Shown in pieces: positions 25,101 through 37,500 of a stretch of 64,000 bases of DNA (position 1 is the stretch's first letter; the number at the start of each line of letters is the position of its first letter). This stretch comes from Pempheris klunzingeri (lineage: Eukaryota > Chordata > Actinopteri > Acropomatiformes > Pempheridae). Position numbers and translations under genes: made by a program. The notes under the pieces are model-generated. The model was not told the origin of the DNA. It worked only from the letters and a program-made list of their open reading frames with translations, and searched no databases. The DNA is taken from positions 5,058,006-5,122,005 of the forward strand of contig NC_092027.1 in the NCBI RefSeq assembly GCF_042242105.1. Direction: 5' to 3'.

Positions 25101-25534
25101 TCAATTAAAGTTGTTCTTTTAGGCTGAATCTGAATCTTTACGAGGGTTTGGCGTCACGCTCCTGGACTGACTCAGTGGAGGTTTTCTCAGAAACAGGCAC
25201 AGACAAAAGCCTTGGACGGCTTTATTTGGAGTGAATCAATCGAGTGCAATCTTTCAGTATCAAACGCTACAGGACCGTTTTTGTAACATTGATTGTGTCT
25301 ATTCTTTTTGTGCTGCTCTATCAGAATCAATATTTTTATATTTCTGACTGAGGAAAGCTACAATGTCTAGGCTGCGGCTTTTCTTGTCATCTGACGCAAC
25401 TCTGCACAATACCTGGAAGTTTAAAAGTGGACTTTTTCTCCAGCGCTTTGATGTCTGCTTTCAAATGTGCATTATCAGGGAGGCCACATGATGTATTGAA
25501 CTAAAACTAATTAACTACCGAAAGATATTGTCAG

Positions 25535-25670
25535 AATGAAGTTTGGAGCCAGGTTCAGAGAGAAAGGACCCAAATGCAGACACAGGCTGATCCTCCAAGA
25601 GTTTAATAGGGAAAAACCTTGCAGTCAAAATAAGCAGGCAGGTGCAGGTGAAAATCCATGAACAGGTCCA

Positions 25671-25710
<40 letters not shown>

Positions 25711-26000
25711 TACACACACACACACACACAGGCACTGACTACAAGGACAAAAACCAGCCATACTTGTTAGCCTTCCCTTCATGAAGGATCATGACAGGAA
25801 AGCTAACAAGGGAAGTGAAGACAGGTGAATCAAACTGGGAACAGGTGCAGATAATCACAAGGGCAGGAAGTAAGGTGAGAGAAGACAAGACCACTAGAAA
25901 GTGAAAGAGGAAACAATGACTGGATGAGACCACTGAACATTACAATGGACCTGAGAACCAAACCAGCAACTCAAAGTCCTCAGAATAATAAGAAACACAA
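25535..26000. repeat. Probable dispersed teleost repeat containing a CA microsatellite
   Basis: Phrases such as GGACCCAAATGCAGACACAG, AGAGTTTAATAGGG, GGGAACAGGTGCAGATAATC and AAAGTGAAAGAGGAAACAATG are typical of a purine-rich, CA-interrupted repeat that I associate with many fish genomes. I cannot name its class or prove its ends. Confidence 0.4.
25674..25730. repeat. (CA)n microsatellite with a GTGT interruption
   Basis: CA units over 57 bp, broken once by GTGTA at 25707-25711. Confidence 0.95.
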
Positions 26001-26211
26001 AGATGGAGGTAATTTGTGATCTTAGTTTTGAAGGATCCGTTTTCCCAAACTACAAACACTGATTCACACTTTGCCCAAGTGATACTGAGCTATGTAGGTG
26101 GCGGTGGATTTAGAGATCTTCAGAAAATGTTCTCAAATATTGTGCTTCAGTTCAATGTTAAGATAGTTGTCCTAAAGTGTTTTCATTTTCTGCTAAGTTC
26201 AATATTCATTA

Positions 26212-26275
26212 GGCAGCTGTAGCTACAGGTTACATTACAAATTAAGATTTTACATACAGGACCTATGATGAACTG
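26212..26275 (+). repeat. Fragment of the GTGGTGGAAAGTAAC repeat family
   Basis: TTACATTACAAATTAAGATT followed by TTACATACAGGACCTATGAT resembles the internal part of the same teleost repeat seen at 7768-7852 and 52005-52390. Only about 60 bp is recognisable. Confidence 0.4.
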
Positions 26276-29200
26276 ACATTTTTCTGTACAACATGTTGGA
26301 TGCAGCACTTTTTGCTGCTTGCTGGTTTTACTTGAATATTTTCTCCCCCACTGCAGATATATTGAGAGAGCCATCACTGTGGTTTCTGTGGAGTTGCCTT
26401 GCTCACAGGATTAACCCTCATTGTGAACACTTTTCACAGAAATCACTTTCTGTTGAAGAAAACACAGGGCAGAGTGTTTGAAAGTGATTCTGGACAGAGA
26501 TGTTGAATTTTATGAAAGCAATTTTTTTTTTTCAATGAAATTCCTTCCATCTCCAGCGTACTGGGGCGGAGGCAGATATTTCAAACTGAGTCAAACGCAT
26601 CTTCATGACAAGATATCAAGGTAAGTGAGAAAATGTGTTTTATTTTTTGTTGTATTTCACAAAGACTCTTTGACAAACAGCTCACTGAATACTACTCAGT
26701 ATTTCTATGATATTTCTCCACTGGCTGGCAGATGTATGTCGAACAGTGCGGCTCTGTGTCGACTGACTCGCGAGCTTGTCGTTGTGGCATCATATCCATA
26801 TCCGTGTGCTGGAGAAGAGAAAAAGCACACAATATGTGATTGTTTTTATATGATAGGAATCTCTTTTATAATGTCTAAAATACTGCATTGATTTTTAACC
26901 TAAAGCAAATACAAATTGTTAAGTACACGTTGTAGTAGTGCACACATCTCAAACACTACTCCAATATATATATATTTATGTTTTTAATGTGGCTACATGC
27001 AGGCAGGGATGTCAGTCTTGTAAAGACGACTTGTGCTTTATGAGTCGAAGTCCTGATGAAACATTTCAGGTTGCAAATCCAGAAAGAAAAAAACCAAAAA
27101 AAACAATGATCCTTTGTTGTTGTTCAGCTTATACACCCGACCCCATCTGTTCTCCAGGGTGAATTATGCGGCCTGTCATTCAAACCAGATCAAACTGAGG
27201 TGATTCACATCTGCATCACGAACAAACACACGGCAAGTGATGCAAAAATACATGTGCATAGAAACACTACACTTTGTTTCTCCTCCTTTGCACAGAAAAA
27301 TAATGAGCGCACATACCAAGTGGGAAACTTCACAGACCTCATTCAGTCCCAGGTTCCTGCCTTCAAATCCCTTGTAATGCAGATGACAACATCGTGTTTC
27401 TTTCCACTCTGATATGCAACCTCCAGCGGCATAATTGCTAATATATATATTTTATAGACAAGATGAATGTCTCCTCTGCATATATTAAGCATTCTTCATG
27501 ATGATTTCTGTCAAGTTTATTGGGATAATTAGCTATTAGCTAATGAGAGTAACTATTTTGCTTCAGAGATGTCAACAAGCTGTATTTTGATTTTTGTAGC
27601 TTCCTTCAGGTCATATTCTGACGGATAAATAAAAACTTTAAAATTTTGGAAGACAGCTCTGGAGATCTCCGAGGGGTTGGGAGACTTAAGGCAAAACGCT
27701 TATACCACACAAGACGAATGTGGGTTTAAAATGTAATGTAACCATTACTTTTTAAAACACTGAGGCCCGAATCTACATTTAGCACCATTCAGACTTTCAT
27801 TAAGCATCTAAACACATCTGCACATTGTAGCCTTGATGCCACAATTTTACACAGACGAAGAAGATAAAGGCAGATGTTTGTAAACTGAATTGTATTTGGC
27901 AGTATAATAGTATTTGATGAAATATTGCATTACTTTAAATATGCAGGAATCAACGTTTTATTTTTTTTAAATGGATTGAATGATGAGATATAATAGGAAA
28001 GATGTTGCTCGTTCCAACTGAGTGTTTTAGCATCATTTAGCTAATTGCTTTGGTTGACTGTTTTGGCTCATTCTCACTGTTTTTGACTGAGTTATTCCAG
28101 CTGTTTTGAGTGAAAAAGCTCTGTTAAACCCATTGGATACTACCTGTCCAGCGCTGAACAACCGATGGACAAAGTTAGCAGCTAAGTGGTGAACAAAGTG
28201 AGAGAAATGAGCAGCAAGAGCCTGATATTTCCTCCAGGAGTTGGTGGAGAACCAAACGGAGCAAAAAAAAAGAGAGAATCATATTTGTCAGAGGACTCCA
28301 AATGACTTAGCTAATGTTGCTCCGTGTCTGCAGAATGTGTAAACCGTTTGCTAACACGCTTGCCATATAAACTTAATAAGGTACAATATTGTGTTTACAG
28401 CTTGTTCTGCAGCCCCCAAGCATGCAAACACGTCGATGGAAACTGCTTTGAAATCATTAAAACCATATAATAATTAGAGCACGTTGCTGGGATCTTTAAT
28501 GTTTCTGTTTATTTTAAGAAGAAGCATTGCACATTAATCAACATCATGTAAACATGCCAGATTTATTCATACAGGCTCATTTTTATCTGCGGTCCCTGAT
28601 GAGGTTAAAGTCTGATTATTCTGCCTGCTGAGCTGAGTTTTGTATTTGCAGTCCAAAACCTAATGCAGAAACAATTTCCCTTCTCATGTTCAGCCCCTCT
28701 GGCTACTGTTACACATCTACCATGTTCACATCCTGCAAAATTGTAATAGGATTGACAGCACAATAGTGAGAGAAATTAATATGAGTGCTGATCTTCTCAA
28801 CTGTATTTGTAAGCATGAAACTACCATCGAGCAAATCCTTTTCATCCTTTTCATAGACTGTGTGCATGTTTTGTAGTGCAGTATGTTGCTTTCATTGACT
28901 GTGTTTCATTCACAGTCAAAGCCAAGTCACTTAGCATTTTTCTCCACCTCAGTTTACACTGAATTGCCTTTTTTTCTGCCTATGTACATTTTTTAAAACC
29001 TTGGGGTAAACATAACCATGCCCTCTATGTTTTTTTGAATAGACAGCACTTGGGTGTGGAGTTGTATGAGTGTGTATGAGTATCTTTGGTGACAGCGGCG
29101 AGACAAAGACATCAGGTTGGAGTGTTCTGGATCAAAGCAACAAGCGCTTGTTTTCCCACTCCAGAAGCACTCAACATTACAGGTAAATTATTAAGAGGAT

Positions 29201-32200
29201 GGCAAAGTGCCTGAATTCCAGTCCCACTTCACACTGTGAATGTGTGCAGACAACTCAAGGAGCCCAGGTCTTTTTTTTGGCTTTGAATGTGTGAGGGCAA
29301 AATGTCCTGGCAGAGGGCAACTAAAAACATGTCAGCCGTCCTGGTTCAGACTGAATTGTCTCAACAACTGTCAAGACATCCACATGGTGCCCACTTCCTA
29401 ATATGTAAGAGCCTGAAAATCGAGCAAATGTGGACGACTCAGATCAGCCAAATTCTATTCTTCAAGGTGATTAAACCTAAATCTAATAGTTGTTGTGGTA
29501 TATTGTCAATACACGGTATTCTCAACCCTCATCTCCTCATCACACAACCGTCTTGAGGGACTTTCAAGTAATAAACACCGGAACCTTTCCCATATTTACC
29601 AACCACTCCTCAGTGGAAGTGAAATCTCGTCTATACACACATTTAGTTTCACACACTCATTCCCTCCTGCTCTCATGTTCATGCACAACCATATATATCT
29701 AGCGTTATTCCTTTTTGTTGGGTTTTCTCGTACAAATGAGCTTGCGGATCCTTTCTGTTGCTGTAAATCTCTAACTGTGACACAGATTCACGGGGTGACA
29801 TTTGTATTTGCCTTCTTCTGTCTTTTTTTGTTCATGTCTTCCCTTTCGTTTCTTTTTCTTTCGCACTTCTTCCTCTCAAGTCCCAGATTATCCTTTGTGT
29901 GCTCTTTCTGTCTCCTGTGCTCTGCTGGTGATAACTTATGCCTGTGGATGAGTGCACCACCCATCTGAGGTTTAATGTCCTTCATTGCATGTAGATAGAG
30001 CATATATGAACATACAATATTCATACTAATAGTGCTGAAATGTTATAATACGCAAAGGACCCACAGTAAATGTCTCCATACAGTGCATTAGCATTACTGT
30101 ATTGATTTTACCCATCTGTGTAATTAACAAACAGTCCATCATTGAGATGACTGGCAGCCTTTCATAGCACTGCAGGCTACTTCCTCTGTGTCTGGATCAG
30201 ATTTTACAGGAAATCTGCAAGATAAAAAAAAAACAAACTGAAAACAACACAAATAGAGTCAAAGCCTTCAGACTTTATGAGGTTTTCAGATGAAGATTCA
30301 CTTCCAACATGTTTTTTTCCTTCCTGAGATAAAAAGAGAAAACAACACTAAAGGAGCAGCTTTTGGGGGGCTGACAAGTAGCGGCAACGTCGTCTTTGTG
30401 ACAGGAGAAAATCGGGTTTATGGCAAATGGGTCTTAGTTTTGTGAAATGTTTGCACTTTGCTGCTACCAGCTGCCTCAGTCATAGTCTCCTCTGTAACAC
30501 AGCTGATAGGACAATACATTCTGTACTCTATAACCCACATACGCCCCTTACCTTATACTCACACTTATATCTGTATGTGTATGTATAAGACAATGGCAAT
30601 AAAAGGAATCTTGAATCTCGTTCTTTTGTAGCAGTCTTACAGCTAAACAAAGGTAGTGAGCTCTATCCAGGCAACAGCAGGACAACAAATAATGTATACA
30701 GGTCAGCTGTACAGATGGCAGTGCAAAGAATATTTTGGTATATAGATAATAACTTACTCTATATATAGAAAGTGTATCTATGTGCAGACAAGGTATGGAA
30801 GAGTATGTACAGTATATACTGCTATTGTCTTTTAATCTGCCTCATCAATCTGATGATTTAATAAAGACTTCCAACTCGACCTTGACTTCAACACCAATTA
30901 CTTTACTCACCCAAAATAAAAGCAACACACACCGAATTCAACACTCAAACAAACAAATCCTTATTCTAACTTACATAAGTTGTGTCTTTGTTCAGCTCTG
31001 TCATGATTTGGAGGGAAAATACTGAGAGGCTAAACGGAGGAGTTGGTGTATATGTATTCCTCGGAGTGCCTGTGCATCCAGGGTAGGGTAATCAAAACTG
31101 AGCAGTGAAGCTCAAGATACCTTAATGTTATCAGTGTTTCCTAAGTGGTACGGCCGTGTGTTATACAGGCTTGTGACTGCAGTCTCTCTCTTGCTCTCAT
31201 ATCATAAGCTCTGTGCGTGGCAACCTTGCAGCCGGTTCCTTCGCAAGGTTTCAAGCTTGATCCTAAGTGCACCTTTGAATCAGATGATAGACAGCATCTA
31301 ATCTAGAGCAAGCCCAGCCAGCAGCATTATTTATTTATTTATTTACTTATTTGTTGGACTTAAACGATGTGTAATTCACGGTTTGTGATGCATCACATTA
31401 TTGTCTCTGGGGTCAGTTTTCAGAGATGAGACAAGTGTAGTTAATTTCACTGGACTCTCAGGCTTCTGCAGAGGATAGATAAATCAGAGGGACAGTGCAG
31501 TATATTACCAAGTGTATCCTGTTACAGTTGCCTAAAATAAGGTACCAGCACTAGTGATCACTATTTTATCTTCAGTGTCACTTGTATTTAGCTGGGCAGT
31601 GAGAGAAAATACCTCCCCACCGTTGCCTGGTGACTGCAGCGCTGCCAGCAACAAGCCACAAGCCATCACTGGTCTTGTTTTTTTACCCATGCACAAGTAA
31701 ACATCACCCAGCACACTGTGTAAGCTGGGGAGCTGAATTGGAAGTAGATGTTGCGGGAGGGGCAGGAGTCCCCAGGACAGGCTGTTGTTACTGCTGTCTT
31801 ATTTCCACTGCTTTAATGTCAGAGCATGGAAATTCATTCAATTTGACACTTGTGATCCTCAGTGGCTCCAGAGAGCAGCGGTACAGCATACCACCTGGTA
31901 GAGAGCATACCAGCTAACAAGACGGCACTGAATTTGAATTATCATCCGACGGGAGGACATTACATGCAGTATCACATTTTTTATAGAATGTTTCTCTTTG
32001 TCTGTAATTCATCGGTTTTGTCCGTGTCTTTGGCTCTAATGTCTTTATTAAATCCTTGGCTTCGTCTCTAAAGTGCTTCACATCCAGCTGGCTCCTGTTC
32101 TCATAAAAAGGGGTGGAAGTGGAAGGCAGCCAGCCGCCGAGATGGACTCCGGGATGTGTGCTGGCCTCAAGGATGGACAGAGAGAAGGAGAGAGAGAGGG

Positions 32201-32638
32201 AGGGAAATGGGGAGGGACGGGGATGTGTGCCAGCAAAAACGACATTACATTCACTCAGCTCTAGGTTTTTTTTTTTCCTCCTCCATAGTAAGACATGACT
32301 AAGCTCTTCCATGGAGATTTCATGAGGGAATTCATTGCCTAGCTATTCAAAAAACCGATGAAAACGTTTACACTCTACTGCGGCCTTTGAGAAAACAGAG
32401 AGAACTGCAAAGTGATGAGAGAGCAGTTTTTCAAAGTTACACTATGAAGTCTTTTTATGAGTTACTGCGACTGTTTAACTCTTACATGCACCTGCACAGA
32501 CTCACCAAGACATAATGTGCCTCGAGAACCATCTCGTACTGCTGCCAGTGTGAGGAGAAAATGATCATTTTGTTTGTATCAACCTCGAACATGGGAGAAC
32601 AGAGTAGATCGTGGTTGACTATATTTCCTGGTTTCATT

Positions 32639-32651
32639 TGACCTCTGACCT
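32639..32651 (-). promoter_or_regulatory. Candidate DR1 site (two AGGTCA half-sites)
   Basis: TGACCT at 32639-32644 and again at 32646-32651 gives AGGTCA-N-AGGTCA on the minus strand, about 1.9 kb upstream of eif3e. Binding is unproven. Confidence 0.2.
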
Positions 32652-32902
32652 CCAAGTTGATCAGAGACATATTTGCACCAAGGGTTTTTTAAAGAAGGCC
32701 GTTAAAATCATGCGCCCGCATCTCCTCTCCTCCTCTCACTTTTTTTTTTTGATGAATTTGGCGCTCTGGTTGCTGCTGAGGTTCCAAAGCATTTTGAGGT
32801 ACATTAAAAACATGCTTGTACCAACCCTGCCAACTGAGATGTTTTATTGTCTTGTGGTTTGTGATGACAATGCTGGTTTACTGGTCTTTCCATGGACTAC
32901 TG

Positions 32903-33135
32903 CAGTGGTTCTCAGACTTTTTGGTGCCAAAGACCTCCAGATTTATACACAACAGACTGCAGAACAATGTTTGATGAGATGTCTTAGGGATCTACATCTG
33001 ATGATCCCAAACTTTCTATACTGTAGATTGTTGAGATAACTTCTGGTCAATTAAATAATAATGAAATTAAAATATTCCTCATTTTTCTAGGGACTACTTG
33101 AAACCCCCTGAAGGAACCCTGGCAGCCCGAGAGTT
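32903..33135. mobile_element. Fragment resembling an hAT-type element end
   Basis: CAGTGGTTCTCAGACTTTTT at 32903 closely resembles the terminal inverted repeat of hAT/Charlie-like elements (CAGNGGTTCTCAAACTTT). No matching opposite terminus or target duplication was found, so this is a truncated or decayed copy and its right boundary is a guess. Confidence 0.35.
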
Positions 33136-33162
33136 ATAAATTTGAGGTTTGTGGGGATGAAG

Positions 33163-33208
33163 ATGAATGAATGAATGAATGAATGAATGAATGAATGAAT
33201 GAATGAAT
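33163..33208. repeat. (ATGA)n microsatellite
   Basis: About eleven perfect ATGA tetranucleotide units. Confidence 0.95.
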
Positions 33209-34320
33209 ATGTGTTGACTGGATAGTAGGTTAAGTAGGTCTGTTATGGTTTTCCTAAATGCTTTTTTTTTTTACTTGTGACTAGTTTTCTGGATGTCATT
33301 TTACATACATTTTATTATTTTGTTTATTTGATCAGACATTGACCAGTTAGATTCAATAGACCTGCTCTCAGTAAGTCTTTTAGGTTCCTCTGGCTTTGGA
33401 AATCAAATATCGTCTTTACTTGACTTCATAGGGAGCCTCTGGTAACGTATCTCTTCCTTTCTTCTGGCTTCCTGGCAGCCACAAAAGTTTAGAGCTGTTT
33501 GATCATTCCTCCCTGATCATTCCTCCAACAAAAAAATTAGGCTCAGGACACAACCAAGACTCTCTCTCTAAACAGAATGGATCTTCCTTTGTGACTATAT
33601 TGACTCTGTGATCAGAGCTGCTAACATCCCCAGCAGGCTGAGGGGTGCTTTTTCCTCCACACTGACTGATGCCTAAGACGCTCGGTGTCTCACATCTCTG
33701 ACCACAGTCCCTGCTGTGGTGACAGCTGCTGCCTGTCTCACTGGTCCCTCTTTTGACCTCAATGAGGTCAATAAAACAGCAAACTCTCAATCAGGTTGGC
33801 CACATGTCCACAGAGTCCAAAGTCTCCTTCTCTCCATATGTTTTAGGGATATTGACACCTTCTTTGTTTCTCTCTGAAACTTTAAACTTTTCTTGGAGGA
33901 GAGAGCCTCTCTAACAACTTGCAAGGCAAATATAATAATTAAAAAAAATCTGCAATTAATATGTTTATATTTCCTGATATGATACCTATGCATTGATACT
34001 TATTTGCTATATGTGCATATCTTTGTATCAAGACAGAAGTATTGTGTGCACTACATTCGTGGCTGTCTGGAGCCAATAGCTACTGGGGGATAATAATCTG
34101 AATCGTGAACCAATCCACAGTATGAGCCATAAAAGCTTTCCTGGGGCTACAGTACATTCAGGGGCACGGTGACATTTTCAGAGCTATGAGGATTTCATTA
34201 CCTGATGTTACTAGTTCTCAAAAATGTTATTCAATTCAAGACTAGAATAAATCTCTCGATGAGACAGGGTCAGCGAGTACTTTCATTTATTTTCAAAGAG
34301 CACATTGACTGAATACTGAA

Positions 34321-34350
34321 TATCTATCTATCTATCTAGCTATCTATCTA
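34321..34350. repeat. (TATC)n microsatellite
   Basis: TATC tetranucleotides with one TAGC interruption. Confidence 0.9.
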
Positions 34351-34480
34351 TTTGTGATGAAAGATAAAAGACAAATAGACCAATTTATATACCTTTTGAT
34401 CATTTATTTATTTGTGTCAGTCTTGATGGAGGAACGTTGTAGTAAATTATGATATTAATGACTTTATATCTTTTGTTATT

Positions 34481-34587
34481 ACGTTTTTCCTCCTGTAAGA
34501 TTCTTCTTCTGTCTGTTGTGTATGTTGACGTAGTTTTACTCATTTCCGTCTGCGCCGGGTTTGTCAATAAAGTTTGAGCCAGCCAAG
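34481..34587 (+). promoter_or_regulatory. eif3e: Likely eif3e core promoter and 5' UTR
   Basis: This short stretch immediately upstream of the eif3e start has a CRE-like TGACGTA at 34526-34532, an ETS-like TTTCCG at 34543-34548 and a small CG-rich patch (TCTGCGCCGGG). There is no TATA box, as is usual for housekeeping translation genes. The transcription start itself cannot be fixed from sequence. Confidence 0.4.
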
Positions 34588-37500
34588 ATGGCGGACTACG
34601 ACTTGACAACCAAAATAGCACATTTTCTGGACCGGCATTTGGTCTTCCCTCTTTTGGAATTCCTGTCTGTGAAAGAGGTACAACGCCGTTTGCATCCTAC
34701 AACGCTAAAATATAATAAATCTGTTTATTAGTGAGCATTTATTCCTGGAAAAGCGGTTGTAGCACCGACTCTACCCAGCTGGCTAGCAGTCACGATAGAT
34801 AGCATTAGCCTCTCACCTGGCAAACGTTAGCTTAACTACTAGTTTATGTTTTATGTCTTTTATTACTAGTATTGCTGTAGCGTTAGTGGTAGTAGCTGTG
34901 AATGACTGCCAATCCGGAATACTGTTGTAGAAAGGGCTTGGTTGTCCAACTAGCTCCTTACTGTGTTAGCCTGTAGCTTAGCACACATGATGAACGTTAG
35001 CTACGAACAGGTAACGAGCTGCATTCACGACGTGACGCTGTTTCCTAGTGATGGGTAAGATGAGACCTCGTGAAGTGTTGCGGTACATCACCCGAACTGT
35101 ATCGATACTGTGTCGATACTGTGTCACTGTTACTCAATAGGGACACCTGCTGGATCGTAAACATTATTGCAGGCAACCTGGTTGAGAGACTCCACTGACA
35201 TACTGATTAATTAAATGACCTAGTATATACACAATAATATTATTTGTTATTGTATTATTTTATGTCTTAATCTAAGTGTAAAATATCTTTATCTTTAAAA
35301 TGTACGGTCAATAAATAATGTGAACGTGTGTCATAATGTGAAAATCAAAGTGAATTCTTCTTCTTTTTTTACAATTTTTTATTCAAAAAAACAAGTTTTT
35401 CCAGTGTCTTGCATTCAATCGATTCCGTTTCTTGGAGGCAAGTTCTCCAGCTTTGGAGAACTCCCGCTCGCAAGGCACTGATGAAGCTGGCGAGCATAAA
35501 AACTGTAGGGACAGCCGGAAGAGATGCATCCCGTTGACAGGTGACAGGTTGACACCGACACGGGGTTTCGCTCTGTGAGCTCGACACATGCGCCGACGCA
35601 TCGGTGTTGCTGGACCCATCACTACTGTTTCCTTTTTCTGTTTGCTACAGTTGCTTGTACATGTGACAGACACAATATTTTTAATTATAACAGATCTACA
35701 ATGAAAAGGAACTTCTGCAGGGAAAGCTGGACCTCCTCAGCGACACCAACATGGTGGATTTCGCCATGGATGTGTACAAAAACCTGTACGCGGACAAGGA
35801 AATCCCACACTGTAAGAAGACAACAGTTTATATATGAACCACTGACTGAAGTGGTAATAAGCATCAAGATGTATTTCATATGTTACACCTAACATGCAAG
35901 TGGAAGCAGATGATCAGACACTTCAGCGGTTTACTGGTTTAATAGTTCAGATCACATTTGTACTTAAATCTGTGCTTAATTATCCAACTAGCTGAATAAG
36001 TGAGTTAAATCATTTGGGTCTGCTGTTGTTGTTTTTCCTCTTCGGTGATAACCACTACTGATGTATCAACATTGAAACAGTGTGAGAATATGTTTCCTGT
36101 TTCAGCTCTGAGGGAGAAGAGGAGCACTGTGGTGGCCCAACTGAAGCAGCTCCAGTCAGAGACGGAGCCAATTGTGAAGATGTTTGAAGACCCAGAGACC
36201 ACTCGACAGATGCAGTCAACAAGGTCAGATCAACTTATCAAAGCAACGCATCTCTCAAATGCTTATTCTCTATTATATTACTGGGAGTATTATAGTACTT
36301 GAAAGTATGTCTGTGGACCACAAAAGCCTAATCTGACATGTATTGATGTTTTTTCCCTTCATCAGAGATGGGAGGATGCTCTTTGACTATCTGTCAGAGA
36401 AACACAATGTAAGTTTTTAAATGTGAAACGGTGAATTCATACCATTCCTCCTAAAGTGCACTGCATTTTTATCTTCTAAGGTGCCTTTTGCACTGTGTTT
36501 GTTTCCATAACAACCAGCTGCTCCTGTGAGCCAGCAGGGCTGTTATCCAAATCTCACAATTCAAAAACATCCAACAACACCCACCAAAATTGCTCATCAC
36601 TCAATGATCAGAGTAAGCACTTGCAGCTTTTCTGCCAATAAAATTCTTTGTTTTACTTTTCTTATATAAACAATAGATGAATCCGACTTCTTCTTGCTTG
36701 TCATTTGTTGGTACTTAAAACATTGTCTATATCATGTGCACTCTTCTAAAAATGGGAATTGACAGTGTGAAAGAGAACAGGCTTTGTTTTGCCTTTAAAA
36801 GATGAAAGATGTCTGCATGTTCCCTAATCAGCCACATTCTGTCAGCCTTGCAGCTTCTCACAATTTGATTTCTTTGAGAGGAAAAAAAAAACAAAGGCGC
36901 CAGCAGTTTGAAAAACAATGGATTAGTGTGACTGCACAGGGCTATAGACTGTTTAAAGCACAGTCATTATAACTTGAATATCCTGCCTCGCTTTTCTAGT
37001 GACCCTGTAGCAGCTAAATTGCAGGTAGAAATGCCGAACCTTTCAGCCAAAGCTAAATGTGACAGCCATATAATTGGTTGCTTGCCATTTTTTTTACCCT
37101 TGTTCAATGTGCTTTAATTGACATTTACCCCTTGTGTTCTATTTCTTAGTTTCGTCAGGAATACCTGGACACCCTGTACAGGTACGCCAAATTTCAGTAC
37201 GAGTGCGGTAACTACTCTGGGGCTGCAGAGTACCTCTACTTCTTCCGTGTCCTGGTAAGAATAACCATGAACCATAATAGATTAAATGGTCTTCATCTAT
37301 ATAAAAAGATATGTATTTTTCCAAGATGCAGTTCAGTCTGTTATGATTATGATGCACTGAATTTCTTGCTCTCCGTCTCAGGTTCCCTCAACAGACAGGA
37401 ATGCTTTGAGCTCTCTGTGGGGGAAACTGGCCTCTGAGATCCTGATGCAGAACTGGGAAGCCGCCATGGAGGATCTCACTCGACTAAGGGAGACTATTGA

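Larger units (their letters stand above)
18817..34480. other. Intergenic region between tmem74 and eif3e, no gene seen
   Basis: About 16 kb with no exon I can assign. The left end must hold the tmem74 3' UTR, but I could not choose a polyadenylation signal. In human EMC2 lies between TMEM74 and EIF3E; I searched the translated frames for its tetratricopeptide segments and saw none. Contents are microsatellites, dispersed-repeat fragments and long AT-rich unique stretches (for example 20560-20800 and 28360-28650) that could include conserved enhancers, though nothing in the sequence proves it. Confidence 0.55.

Noticed and set aside
29495..29968. 157-residue open frame, hydrophobic
   Set aside because: It starts from GTG rather than ATG. 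The hydrophobicity comes from a T/C-rich tract, there is no recognised domain, and no splice context was found.
35369..35587. Alternative minus-strand frame in the hAT element
   Set aside because: The hATC motifs are in the other frame. This one only contributes the last few residues after a probable indel.
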